Shown here: positions 53,112 through 61,045 of the stretch, piece by piece
Numbering within the stretch: the first letter of the stretch is position 1
Layout of the letters: every line of letters begins with the position of its first letter
NCBI GenBank assembly: GCA_913060875.1
Contig: CAJXSL010000004.1
Coordinates: 62,001 to 126,000 of the forward strand
From: an uncultured Desulfobacteraceae bacterium
GTDB lineage: Bacteria > Desulfobacterota > Desulfobacteria > Desulfobacterales > UBA5852
Direction of reading: 5' to 3'
DNA length: 64,000 nucleotides
Notes under the pieces: generated by a model
Database searches by the model: none
What the model saw: only the letters and a program-made list of their open reading frames with translations
Told to the model about the DNA's origin: nothing
Made by a program: the position numbers and the translations under genes

Positions 53112-53257
53112 TAGTGTGCGTCCAGAAATGGTAGATTTTGGTTCCGAGCAAGGCCTGAGCGATTTTGAAACCGCAGGAATAGTTGGCTATTTCGAGGATT
53201 TCAAAAAAGCGAAAACGCAGCTCGGGGACAAAAGATGCCATTTATGGATGGACACTA
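53112..53257. repeat. 146-bp MITE-like element with TA termini at the glpD stop codon
   Basis: TAGTGTGCGTCCAGAAATGG at 53112-53131 and the reverse complement of 53238-53257 agree at 17 of 20 positions. Interior segments (GTAGATTTTGGTTCC, GGAATAGT, GGCTATTTCGAGGATT, AAAAGATGCCAT) are shared with 24864-25076. The right-hand TA plus first element base supply the TAG stop of the leftward glpD gene. The element lies between glpD and galT. Confidence 0.85.
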
Positions 53258-54820
53258 AGAAGCAGCCATCACGTACTTCCGCGCCAGGTCGGTATAGGCT
53301 TGAACCTGGGCATCCTGCCAGTTGGCGTCATGCCCCAGTTCGGCCGCCATCACTTCGGCGACGCGCGGGGCCATCGCCATGCTGGTCCGGGCATCCAGCA
53401 ACAGGGAGCGGGTGCGCCGGGATAGAAAATCTTCGACGGTGCGCGCCATTTCATGCCGCACAGCCCAGACCACTTCGGCCACCGTGGGCTTCAGGCGGGG
53501 GTGCAGCTGTTCCGCCAAAACCGGATCGCGGCGTTGAATCTCCCGAATAGCCAGGGCATCCGACCCGTAAACCGCCAGATCTCCGAATTGTTTGGCATTG
53601 CGGTGGTAGCCGTGAATATTGAGGTCCTGGGTGGCGCAGGGGCGCTCGTCGAGTTGGGCCACCACGGCTGCCTGGTCCACCGTATCTTCGGCCATCTTGC
53701 GGTAGGTGGTCCATTTGCCGCCGGTAACCGTCACCAGACCGGAACTCGAGATGTGAATGGTATGGTCGCGGCTGATGGCCGCCGTGTTCTCACTGTCACC
53801 CATGCTGACCAGGGGGCGCAGGCCGGCAAACATACTGAGGACATCCTCCGGCGTTGGATCCTTGGTCAGGTACTGGGCGGCGTGGGTCAACAGGAAGTCG
53901 AGTTCTTCTTCCAGGGGAAGCGGTTCCAGGGGCGTGTCGCTGACCGGGGTGTCGGTGGTGCCGACGATGACCCGGTCATGCCACGGGGTGGCAAAAAGCA
54001 CCCGCCCGTCCTGAGTGTGCGGCACCATGATGGCCCCTTTGCCGGGCAGGAAGGAGCGGTCCAGCACGATGTGCACCCCCTGACTGGGGGCGATCATGGG
54101 GGCGGCCTCGGGGGTATCCATGCGCCGGATTTTGTCGGCGAAAACACCGGTGGCATTGACGACAGCCCGGCCCGTGAGCGTGTATTCCCGCTCGTTTTCC
54201 CGGTCCACGGCAATGACACCGCGGGTGAAATCATCGGATTTGACCAGATCGGTCACCGCCATGTAATTCAGCACGGCAGCGCCCTGGTCCACGGCGGTCT
54301 GGGCCATGTTGACCGCCAGGCGCGCGTCGTCGAACTGGCCGTCGTAATAAATGACGCCCCCGCGCAAGCCCTTGGTCTCAATGGTGGGAATGTAATGGAG
54401 CGTCTTCTCGAGGGAAATATTCTTGGATGGTCCGAAGCCGTGCTTGCCGGCCAGAATGTCGTAGAGCCGCAGGCCCACCCCGTAGAAGGGCCCTTCCCAC
54501 CAGTCGTAGTTGGGCACTACAAAAGCCAGGTTGTGCACCAGGTGCGGCGCGTTGCGCCGCAGCAGGCCGCGCTCCTTCAGGGCTTCCAGCACCAGGGAAA
54601 CGTTGCCCTGCTGGAGGTAACGCACCCCGCCGTGGACCAGCTTGGTGCTGCGGCTGGAGGTGCCCTGGGCAAAATCACTTTGCTCCAACAAAAGGGTGCT
54701 GTAACCCCGAGAAGCGGCATCGATGGCCACGCCAAGGCCGGTGGCCCCGCCCCCGATCACGATAAGGTCCCAGATTCGGCGCTCGGATTCGATCCGGCGC
54801 AGCATATCGTCACGATTCAT
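53255..54820 (-). CDS. glpD: glycerol-3-phosphate dehydrogenase
   Basis: This 521-residue FAD enzyme oxidises glycerol-3-phosphate to dihydroxyacetone phosphate at the inner membrane. It has the FAD-binding LIVIGGGATGLGVAIDAASR, EQSDFAQGTSSRSTKLVHGG, VRYLQQGNVSLVLEAL, VIVGTTDTPVSDTPLEPL, SSGLVTVTGGKWTTYRKMAE and a C-terminal GlpA/GlpD helical domain. The ATG at 54820 has AAGGAA ahead. Its TAG stop is the terminal TA plus the first base of the repeat element at 53112-53257, so the last residues of the protein may be defined by that insertion. Confidence 0.95.
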   Translation of the reverse strand: MNRDDMLRRIESERRIWDLIVIGGGATGLGVAIDAASRGYSTLLLEQSDFAQGTSSRSTKLVHGGVRYLQQGNVSLVLEALKERGLLRRNAPHLVHNLAFVVPNYDWWEGPFYGVGLRLYDILAGKHGFGPSKNISLEKTLHYIPTIETKGLRGGVIYYDGQFDDARLAVNMAQTAVDQGAAVLNYMAVTDLVKSDDFTRGVIAVDRENEREYTLTGRAVVNATGVFADKIRRMDTPEAAPMIAPSQGVHIVLDRSFLPGKGAIMVPHTQDGRVLFATPWHDRVIVGTTDTPVSDTPLEPLPLEEELDFLLTHAAQYLTKDPTPEDVLSMFAGLRPLVSMGDSENTAAISRDHTIHISSSGLVTVTGGKWTTYRKMAEDTVDQAAVVAQLDERPCATQDLNIHGYHRNAKQFGDLAVYGSDALAIREIQRRDPVLAEQLHPRLKPTVAEVVWAVRHEMARTVEDFLSRRTRSLLLDARTSMAMAPRVAEVMAAELGHDANWQDAQVQAYTDLARKYVMAAS

Positions 54821-54914
54821 GGCGTATTCCTTATGACACAATCTCTTCTGTCAGAATGAGGTTCAGACAAAATCTATAACCGTTTATGGTTTGATCAATT
54901 GTTTCTGCGAATGG

Positions 54915-55361
54915 TTATTTTGAACGCGTCTGCATCACGGCCAGGGTGACCATCGCTTTGGCCACCAGGCGGCTGTGGTCCGGGGAGCCATCGAAAACCT
55001 CGGATTCAGCCACGATCAGGCGCCGGCCGGGCTTCAAAACAGTGCCGACGCAGTGCAGGCACTCGCCCCGGGCCGCCCGCAACAGGTTGATCTTGAACTC
55101 GGCTGTCAGCACATAGGCGCCGGCTTCAATCTGGGACGCCCCGGCCGTGCCCGCCGTGTGATCGGCCACGGTGGCCAGCACCCCCGCATGCACCACGCCG
55201 TCCTGCTGCAAGTGGCGCTCAGCCAACAGCAGCTTCGTTTCACTACGCCCCGGCGCAATGGAAACCAACGCCATCCCCAGGTCACGGATAAACGGCGCCG
55301 TATCAAACAGGCGGCGAATCTCGTCCATATTTTCAACAGGGGAAGAAGGCATCGTCTTCAT
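54915..55361 (-). CDS. PaaI-type hotdog-fold thioesterase
   Basis: This 148-residue single hotdog domain has APFIRDLGMALVSIAPGRSE, LQQDGVVHAGVLATVADHTAG with the family's catalytic region, and TAEFKINLLRAARGE. The family hydrolyses acyl-CoA (phenylacetyl-CoA, aromatic or medium-chain) in the cytoplasm. The start is uncertain: the frame is open upstream to 55442, and ATGs at 55361, 55352 and 55328 are all possible, none with a strong ribosome site. It is likely co-directional with glpD but separated by about 95 bp. The substrate is unknown. Confidence 0.85.
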   Translation of the reverse strand: MKTMPSSPVENMDEIRRLFDTAPFIRDLGMALVSIAPGRSETKLLLAERHLQQDGVVHAGVLATVADHTAGTAGASQIEAGAYVLTAEFKINLLRAARGECLHCVGTVLKPGRRLIVAESEVFDGSPDHSRLVAKAMVTLAVMQTRSK

Positions 55362-55798
55362 GCGTGATTGGGATGTGCTGTCAGCCACGGTGACATATCC
55401 AATTGGTTGGAAAAAGATGGATTGACCAGTGGGCAAAGCCAACGCCTAAACCATACGATAGGGCCATCGGAATTTCAACTGTCCGCTGATGAAACAAGCG
55501 CTGCGAGGACTCGGATTTGGCTTTTGGCCCTATTGCGCTTTGCATCTTGATCTTATCCATGGCCGGCAGATTACCCCTCCAAACATGTAGCCCTGTTTTA
55601 TTTTGATTGGGCATTTCACCCCCCCACTAATTGGTAATTTTTTCCACAACAACATGGACAATATATTTCATGCTTCAAACAAGGTAACGCCGTTTCTGCC
55701 TTCAACTATTCAATAAATCTGCAATTACAAACATTGGCCTGAATATTGCTTTGTCAAAACGTGCCCACAATTGATGTTTCGTTGAATCTCATCCACAT

Positions 55799-55868
55799 TG
55801 CAAAAGCCAAACCTGCTGTGAAGCAGGGACGGAAAACCACGGATCTCTCGTCAGACAGCCGGGTTGCT
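55799..55868 (+). ncRNA. GEMM-type cyclic dinucleotide riboswitch
   Basis: The segment reads CAAAAGCCAAACCTGCTGTG then AAGCAGGGACGGAAAACCAC then GGATCT...AGACAGCCGGGTTGC. It shows the GEMM-I core: CAAACC, a stem CCTGCT closed by a GUGA tetraloop and AGCAGG, GGGACGnAAAnCCACGG, and AGACAGCCGGGUUGC, with closing helix GCAA/UUGC (55800-55803 with 55864-55867). GEMM-I aptamers bind c-di-GMP, and a variant binds 3',3'-cGAMP. The discriminating base seems to be G in my alignment, favouring c-di-GMP, but this is uncertain. It lies about 70 bp before the PEP-CTERM gene. Confidence 0.9.
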
Positions 55869-55891
55869 CAGCGGAGTTGCCCGGTTTTTTT
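55859..55891 (+). terminator. terminator in the GEMM expression platform
   Basis: CCGGG at 55859-55863 pairs with CCCGG at 55880-55884, with further CTC/GAG pairing inside, followed by seven T (55885-55891). The 5' arm overlaps the aptamer's 3' strand (GCCGGGTTGC). A ligand-bound aptamer should therefore block the terminator and permit transcription, an ON switch. The region upstream (55362-55798) shows no gene. Confidence 0.85.
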
Positions 55892-55941
55892 ATCGGCAGA
55901 GGCGGCAATCAAGAACCTTTAGGCACGATGGAGGAATGCTT

Positions 55942-56505
55942 ATGAAAAACAAAAAGTTCGTTTTAACGGTTTTGTTATGCTGTGGGCTTTTGCTTTTAAG
56001 CCCTGCGCAAAGCGCATTAGCACTAACCAACTCCGGTACTTGGCTGGGGACATTTAGTGGTAACGACAACGACTTGGAATCGGTCTACAATAATATCATT
56101 GCATCAACCTCTTATACAGGAGAGGCCTTTTTATTATCGGATTTTGATTTCTATGCAAAAGTCGATGAGCCTTCGACCACCACCACGGAGGGTAGCGGCA
56201 GCCTTACGATCGGGTATGAACCAGACGGATTGTCTGGCACCTGGGAAGCTGGCGTGGCGATTGATTTCTATACCGTAAAAGGCGGCACATCTTACGCTTT
56301 ATATTGGGAAAATCCGGCAAGCAGTGCAGGGACGTGGAGCACAGAGCACCTGGCTCTGGTCGGTTCGGGAAATATCCCTCAAATTTCTCATTTTAGCGCA
56401 TTCGTAAAATCATCAACTCCCGTGCCCGAACCCTCCACGATCCTCCTGCTCGGATTGGGCCTGGTTGGTCTGGCCGGTATCGGGCGTAAGAAAATAAAGT
56501 CGTAA
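55942..56505 (+). CDS. PEP-CTERM sorted exported protein under riboswitch control
   Basis: This 187-residue protein has a signal peptide (FVLTVLLCCGLLLLSPAQSALA), a beta-rich middle with NSGTWLGTFSGNDNDLESVY and TTTEGSGSLTIGYEPDGLSG, and a PEP-CTERM tail (VPEPSTILLLGLGLVGLAGIG with basic RKKIKS). It would be exported and processed by an exosortase for surface or exopolysaccharide association. The ATG at 55942 was preferred over 55936 because GGAGGA lies at the right distance only for it. The GEMM riboswitch upstream ties the gene to cyclic-dinucleotide signalling, which commonly controls biofilm matrix. Confidence 0.9.
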   Translation: MKNKKFVLTVLLCCGLLLLSPAQSALALTNSGTWLGTFSGNDNDLESVYNNIIASTSYTGEAFLLSDFDFYAKVDEPSTTTTEGSGSLTIGYEPDGLSGTWEAGVAIDFYTVKGGTSYALYWENPASSAGTWSTEHLALVGSGNIPQISHFSAFVKSSTPVPEPSTILLLGLGLVGLAGIGRKKIKS

Positions 56506-56533
56506 CACCCACATTTAAAAGCTCTCACAACAA

Positions 56534-56561
56534 AGCGGGTCGATTTGGCCCGCTTTTTTTT
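56534..56561 (+). terminator. intrinsic terminator after the PEP-CTERM gene
   Basis: AGCGGG at 56534-56539 pairs with CCCGCT at 56549-56554, followed by eight T. It lies about 30 bp after the stop codon. Confidence 0.92.
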
Positions 56562-56591
56562 CAGCCACAGCATAGATTGGGGAAAACCCAC

Positions 56592-56658
56592 CTCCGGCGG
56601 GAGCCGGAATGGATTGCCCAAAAATTCACCATAGATTCCGGATCAAGTCCGGAATGAC
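56592..56658. repeat. REP-like palindrome pair
   Basis: CTCCGGCGGGAGCCGGAATGG near 56592 and GATTCCGGATCAAGTCCGG ending with GGAATGAC at 56658 are units of the dispersed GTCATTCCGG family. No gene is supported between 56562 and 56910. Confidence 0.75.
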
Positions 56659-56910
56659 ATCTGCTGGAATGCTTAATACCCTCCGCACCTACTCCCCAGC
56701 TTTCCCCTCCGCCAGCCTCTCCCACACCGGCTACCCAAGGAAAGGCCCTTCTATGTTGCCTTCCATTTCTTTGAACATTTTCAGAGGTACAGCAAATGTC
56801 ATGAGGTGATCACCCGACTGCTGGCGGGATGCAGGTGCGCGGCGAAAGGTCCGTCAGGCCCACAACAGCCAGGATGACCAGGGCCGAGAGATAGTCCGAG
56901 CTGGCAAAAT

Positions 56911-57201
56911 TTAATGGAATTGTTCCGCGTTATAGGCCTGGGACGCACGGGCCATGTAATCTTCCATGGAATCGAATACGAAATATTGCTGGACCGTATC
57001 CCAGGCCAGGGCCGTGCGCACCCCGGCCACCCAGTCGTTGGCCGAGGCGCCTTCGGCAAAATCGCCGATGATAAAAGGCCGGCCGCCCTGGATTTCAAAT
57101 CCGGCATGCTGCAGCAGAACGCCATCGTCCGGCGGACGCCCCATGAGATAGACAAGGACGATTTTGTTGGAAAAGTCAGGAAACTGCATCATTGAGGCCA
57201 T
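56911..57201 (-). CDS. small protein of unknown function
   Basis: This 96-residue protein starts at an ATG at 57201 with AGGAG 5 bp ahead, a strong translation signal. The sequence (KIVLVYLMGRPPDDGVLLQH, GGRPFIIGDFAEGASANDWV, TVQQYFVFDSMEDYMARASQ) looks like a compact soluble alpha/beta protein. I recognise no family. It is leftward, followed by a repeat-rich gap, and about 100 bp from the DUF374 gene behind it. The function is not assignable from sequence. Confidence 0.65.
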   Translation of the reverse strand: MASMMQFPDFSNKIVLVYLMGRPPDDGVLLQHAGFEIQGGRPFIIGDFAEGASANDWVAGVRTALAWDTVQQYFVFDSMEDYMARASQAYNAEQFH

Positions 57202-57305
57202 GGGCGCTCCTGGGAATCAAGTTCAGGTTGAGATTACTGTAGCGGAAAAACGCATGTCCGAAAAGGCCAAACTGGTTTCGGCAAAGGCCGCGGACGCCCC
57301 CCCCT

Positions 57306-57761
57306 TTATTCGAAAGCGGTCCGTATCCGTTCCGTGTCCAACCATATTCGATCCGTTTCGGCATAGAGTTCCTGCATACGCTGTTCGACAAATAGCCGTT
57401 TCTGTTCGAAAGCGTCGCCATCCAGTTCCGCCGGGATCTCGATGGGTTCCCCGAAACGGATGACTACCCGGGAGAAGGGTTTGGGCACCATGAAGCGGTC
57501 CCAGCTGTTGAAGACCCATTTCTTCTCGGCCGAAGTGAGCGTGGGGACAATCGGCTTGCGCTGGGAAAAAAACGTGATTCCGGGAAAGAACCGTTGGTGC
57601 CACGAGGCATAGACGAGGCTGCCGCGACGATCAAGGACGCCCTGCTCATTCTCCGGATCGAGAATCCGGATGCGATAGGTTACCGAAAGCGCCTTGACCA
57701 ACAGCAAACCGCCATAGGGAATGACATAGCGATAGATAAAAATAAGAAATGCCCGTCGCAT
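57306..57761 (-). pseudogene. DUF374 lysophospholipid-acyltransferase-like gene with internal deletion
   Basis: The 151-residue frame starts like DUF374 proteins (PYGGLLLVKALSVTYRIRIL, then LVYASWHQRFFPGITFF) and ends like them (VPTLTSAEKKWVFNSWDRFM, VPKPFSRVVIRFGEPIEIP). The middle block of about 60-70 residues is absent: RKPI runs straight into VPTLTS, joining two places that are far apart in full-length members of about 215 residues. The missing part normally contains SRGG and the DGPRGP motif. The deletion keeps the frame. The product is probably inactive, although a shortened protein cannot be excluded. Confidence 0.65.
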
Positions 57762-57819
57762 AGCACTGTCCCGGCAATATAAGATGGAGCAGTGACAGGC
57801 AGTCGGACCGCCTTAAAAA

Positions 57820-58107
57820 TTATGCGGGTTCTGCGGAATCCGTGCTCTGGGCCGCCAGTTCTTCCTGAATGATCAGCAACTTTTCGATGTCTCGGGATAA
57901 CTGCGAACACCAGTCGATAGAGTCGAGCCAGTACTGTCGCAATGCCATGATTTCAAGGGTAAGTTCGCCGGCGGCCATCGCCTTGTCGGCAGCGGCCTGA
58001 AGCGCTCGCAGCCGGACCAGCGTCTGCGCTTCGACGTGGCCCGAAGGTGCCAGATTACCTTCCAGCCTGGTGATCAGGGAATGAATTTCCTCTCGAAGAC
58101 TTTCCAT
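57820..58107 (-). CDS. small helical protein of unknown function
   Basis: This 95-residue protein is almost entirely helical, with EEIHSLITRLEGNLAPSGHV, LVRLRALQAAADKAMAAGEL, TLEIMALRQYWLDSIDWCSQ and LSRDIEKLLIIQEELAAQ, likely a small coiled-coil bundle. The ATG at 58107 is the first standard start; a TTG six codons earlier is possible. No ribosome site is strong. It is leftward between the HNH gene and the DUF374 remnant, with short gaps. I recognise no family. Confidence 0.6.
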   Translation of the reverse strand: MESLREEIHSLITRLEGNLAPSGHVEAQTLVRLRALQAAADKAMAAGELTLEIMALRQYWLDSIDWCSQLSRDIEKLLIIQEELAAQSTDSAEPA

Positions 58108-58160
58108 GGAAACGTCGCTTTGCAAAGATCTGGGATTTTGCCCGCCATCGGCAGCCGCTG

Positions 58161-58544
58161 CTATTTTTGGCCCTTGAGCAGGGATTCGAGGTCGGCAAAA
58201 GGCCGGAAACCCGTCGATGCCGGGCCTGATTCCCCGGACGGGGAGTCACCATAGGCCTCGGCCGTCTTATAGCGGGAATGTTCATTGTCATGACAATAGA
58301 TGCACAATAATTCCCAGTTGCTGCCATCCGGGGGATTGTTGTCATGATTGTGATCTTTATGGTGGACGGTAAGTTCACGCAGCTTTTTCCCGCTGAATTC
58401 CCGCCCACAGCGGGCACATATCCAGGGGAATAGCTTCAGCGCCTGTTCGCGATAGGTGTGCTCACGCTGCTCTCTGATCTTCCGGGCTTCCGCAACCACA
58501 CGATTCCGGCCGTCCTGGCCGGAAGTCGGTTTGTTCGATGTCAT
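58161..58544 (-). CDS. yajD: YajD-like HNH nuclease family protein
   Basis: This 127-residue protein has an HNH domain: two zinc-binding CxxC pairs (WICARCGREF and LLCIYCHDNEH) around the catalytic LTVHHKDHNHDNNPPDGSNW. It matches Escherichia coli YajD in length and layout, a putative HNH nuclease of unknown role. The ATG at 58544 follows GGAGG. The C-terminal tail (SGESGPASTGFRPFADLE) is longer and less conserved than the domain. It is leftward, after the HU gene. Confidence 0.88.
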   Translation of the reverse strand: MTSNKPTSGQDGRNRVVAEARKIREQREHTYREQALKLFPWICARCGREFSGKKLRELTVHHKDHNHDNNPPDGSNWELLCIYCHDNEHSRYKTAEAYGDSPSGESGPASTGFRPFADLESLLKGQK

Positions 58545-58656
58545 ACGGCCCTCCTGCCATGTGGAATGCCTGTGGTCTTCAGTATAACACACCGCATCGC
58601 TTTTGGTGAAATGATTTAACGCCTAATCGCCAATACAAAATTTTGCCGGGCTTCAA

Positions 58657-58695
58657 CCAAAAGGGCGGTGTGGAAACCCCACACCGCCCTTTTGG
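58657..58695 (-). terminator. long-stem terminator after the HU gene
   Basis: A perfect 17-bp stem (58657-58673 with 58679-58695) closes on a 5-nt loop. The stem itself ends in TTTTGG on the minus strand, giving a short T-run. It lies about 20 bp past the HU stop codon. Confidence 0.8.
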
Positions 58696-58714
58696 TTCGC
58701 GTTTTCTTTCGAAA

Positions 58715-58984
58715 TCAGTTTACGGCATCTTTCAAAGCCTTGCCGGGAACAAACTTGGGCACCATGCGCGCGGCAATCTGAATTTCTTCTCCGGTCTGGG
58801 GGTTGCGGCCTTTGCGGGCATCCCGTTTGCTGACCTTGAAGCTGCCGAAACCGACAACCTGGACGTTTTCATTTTTCTTCAAAGCCGCCTTGATGGTATC
58901 AAAAACACAATCCACTGCTTCCTGTGCTTCTTTCTTGGTTGAAAGTACTTCTGCCACAGCATTGACCAAATCACCTTTATTCAT
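58715..58984 (-). CDS. hup: HU family DNA-binding protein
   Basis: This 89-residue protein matches bacterial [22 protein letters not shown] at the start, [20 protein letters not shown], the [20 protein letters not shown] arm with its DNA-intercalating proline, and [12 protein letters not shown] at the end. HU dimers bend and compact DNA across the nucleoid. It is a monocistronic gene with its own strong terminator, and the upstream 58985-59130 region presumably holds its promoter. Confidence 0.97.
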   Translation of the reverse strand: MNKGDLVNAVAEVLSTKKEAQEAVDCVFDTIKAALKKNENVQVVGFGSFKVSKRDARKGRNPQTGEEIQIAARMVPKFVPGKALKDAVN

Positions 58985-59828
58985 GTCTACGCTCCTTTTC
59001 TTCTTTGCATATTATGGGTTGGCCCCTTTGTCTTAACTTGTGCAGAGGGGAGAGATATCCTCGATACGTTCGGTGTCCGTTTCGCATTATAGGTTGAAAC
59101 GGTTAACAGGACGCGCAGGATATAGGGTTTTTGCCCATTTATGTCAAGAAGTATTCCTTTTTCAAACCTGGAAGAATTTACTACAGGGTGGCCACAATGG
59201 AATTGTCATTTTATATACAGGCACCCTGTCGCATAAGATACGAAAAACAATACGCATCCAGCAGGAAGAAAACTGAAACCCGCATTCAATACAACCAACC
59301 GATTCCTTTAGGTAATTTCATATTGGCTTCAATCTCTGGCAGGATCATCGGCATCTGATCCAATCCACGGGTAGTGTCAACACGCTTACCACGCCCAACC
59401 AGAACCCCTCAATTAATTTAATTGGCCCAATCCCATGGCCAATATCAACGGCGGCTGCGGGCCGGCTTAATATTACGACAAAGACCGCAGCGTTCAAACC
59501 GTCCACAGCCTTACGCACACAACCGGAATCGCAAAGCATGATTTCCGCAGGCCCAGCATCCTCGGCTGGAATCACCGAAGGAGAAGTAAAAAACTTTTCC
59601 GGCCGAAGACAATCCGCAACCATAATGATGTCGCGCGGCATGATCCGTTTTAAACAGAGTTTCGAAGATTTCTTCTCCCGGCTCCAACCCCATGTCCGTC
59701 TTGCACTTAAAACAAAATAGCAATTTAAGGTTGTTTCTAAACGTCTGGAAATTGGCTTTGACACACCACGCAAGCTTGGCTATCCTTAAATGAGCATATG
59801 CCAGATATTTATATTGCAGGAGGTTGCC
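58985..59828. other. intergenic region with no well-supported gene
   Basis: The part near 58985-59130 should hold the HU promoter. A leftward frame at 59511-59723 begins MLFCFKCKTDMGLEPGEEIF, which resembles the start of a small zinc-ribbon family of sulfate reducers. It then loses the family pattern, so it may be a frameshifted remnant. An overlapping frame (59345-59773) is not recognisable. Neither is called as a gene. Confidence 0.4.
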
Positions 59829-60326
59829 ATGCGCTTGCAGGCCCGAACGCTTTTGATCCTTGTCCTATCCTTGCTGCTGCTGGTTGCGGTTTCCAATGCT
59901 GACACCCAGAGCGGGGCCATCACCGGCCGGGTTTCCCTGACGACCCCCTCGGGGGATGTGATCTATGGCGACTGGGTGCGGGTATTTCTGACCACCGCCC
60001 CCCTCGACATCCCCACCGTAGATCTCGAGTCCGTTGACGTATCCATCGAACGCCGGTCCAGGATCAACACCGGCCACCTGGAATTTTTCCGCCATTTCAG
60101 CCGCCAACAGCGCGAAACCGGATATATTTATGACAGCAAATTGACCCGCCCCGATGGCACCTTCGCCTTCCATGGCGTCCCGGTGGGCCAATATTATGTC
60201 GTGGTCACATTTCCCACCATGATCGCCGGCTTCAAATGTGCCTGGCAGGCCGGGGTCGCGGTGACCGGCAAACAAGACGTCGTTGTGGAATTGAACAATG
60301 AGAATATGGCCCTGCCGGCCTATTGA
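59829..60326 (+). CDS. exported protein with carboxypeptidase-regulatory-like fold
   Basis: This 165-residue protein has a signal peptide (LLILVLSLLLLVAVSNADT) and a single beta-sandwich-like domain: AITGRVSLTTPSGDVIYGDW, KLTRPDGTFAFHGVPVGQYY and VVTFPTMIAGFKCAW. The PDGTFAFHGVPVGQYYVVV pattern is typical of CarboxypepD_reg or transthyretin-like modules. CAGGAGG precedes the ATG at 59829. It is alone on its strand, and its end overlaps a short convergent frame by 7 bp. A periplasmic structural or binding role is likely. Confidence 0.82.
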   Translation: MRLQARTLLILVLSLLLLVAVSNADTQSGAITGRVSLTTPSGDVIYGDWVRVFLTTAPLDIPTVDLESVDVSIERRSRINTGHLEFFRHFSRQQRETGYIYDSKLTRPDGTFAFHGVPVGQYYVVVTFPTMIAGFKCAWQAGVAVTGKQDVVVELNNENMALPAY

Positions 60327-60547
60327 CAGTTTCCGGAACCGAAACCGTTGCGGGGATAAAAAATGGGACGCAGGTCGGTGGCATCATCAAGCCGTCTGTC
60401 AAACACCTCTCCGCGTTTGCAAATCCAGTCGTCCCGGCCCATCGGTTGGGGCCCGTGGTGTCCTCCAATGAACACCGGCCGAAATAACCAGTTGCCCGTT
60501 GACGGCACATCGCTTTCGCAAGTCGACCCAACGATCCTGCGCCCCAT
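60320..60547 (-). CDS. possible small protein at the end of the AOR operon
   Basis: This 75-residue frame begins 11 bp after the polyferredoxin stop in the same direction. It is rich in Gly, Arg, Trp and His (WLFRPVFIGGHHGPQPMGRD, DWICKRGEVFDRRLDD). I recognise no family. The start is preceded only by AAGAG very close to the ATG. Composition and operon position make it plausible, but overlap with a convergent gene at 60320-60326 and the lack of homology knowledge keep it tentative. Confidence 0.4.
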   Translation of the reverse strand: MGRRIVGSTCESDVPSTGNWLFRPVFIGGHHGPQPMGRDDWICKRGEVFDRRLDDATDLRPIFYPRNGFGSGNCQ

Positions 60548-60558
60548 CTCTTAAGCGT

Positions 60559-61038
60559 TCATACACCGGGCGCAAAGGGCCCGTCCAGCGCTTTTTTCTC
60601 CTCCTCCGCCATGTCGACCACCGCTTTCATGCTGACCGCATCCACCGGGCACTCCAACGCACAAAACCGGCAGGCAATACACGCCGTGCGGTTTGCCAAC
60701 CAGGGATAGGCCTTGCGGTTTTCCGTATCTTCGGTGTAGGCGACGGCCAGGCAGGCCGCCGGGCAGGCATCGATGCAGGCCGCGCACGACATACAGCGGT
60801 CATAGTCAAAAAGGGGCTTTTCCCAATTCAGGTTGCGACGCCGGATACGCTCACAGCGTCGGCCCATGTCGTCCAGAACCGCATCATGGGGACAAATCCG
60901 GCCGCAGGCGCCGCAGTCGATGCAGCGATCGCGATCCACCGCGTGAAGCTTGCGGGGTTTTCCGGCAATACAGGCCACGGGACAAATTTTGCGGCACATG
61001 CCGCAGCCAACACATTTATCGGTGATCCGGTAGGTCAT
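60559..61038 (-). CDS. polyferredoxin, four 4Fe-4S clusters
   Basis: This 159-residue protein has four CxxCxxCxxxC motifs: CVGCGMCRKICP, CIDCGACGRICP, CMSCAACIDACP and CIACRFCALECP. Each has the following Pro, so it probably carries four 4Fe-4S clusters. It lies 7 bp after the aldehyde:ferredoxin oxidoreductase gene in the same direction and very likely is its electron acceptor or a link to further electron carriers. There is no signal peptide, so it is cytoplasmic. Four-cluster partners are less usual than small single ferredoxins for this enzyme family. Confidence 0.92.
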   Translation of the reverse strand: MTYRITDKCVGCGMCRKICPVACIAGKPRKLHAVDRDRCIDCGACGRICPHDAVLDDMGRRCERIRRRNLNWEKPLFDYDRCMSCAACIDACPAACLAVAYTEDTENRKAYPWLANRTACIACRFCALECPVDAVSMKAVVDMAEEEKKALDGPFAPGV

Positions 61039-61045
61039 GGCTGCC

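Noticed and set aside
58657-58695. Long perfect hairpin considered as an insertion element end
   Set aside because: Its position just after the HU stop and single occurrence fit a terminator better.
59345-59773. 142-codon leftward frame
   Set aside because: No recognisable similarity or ribosome site; it overlaps another frame whose start looks like a decayed zinc-ribbon gene.
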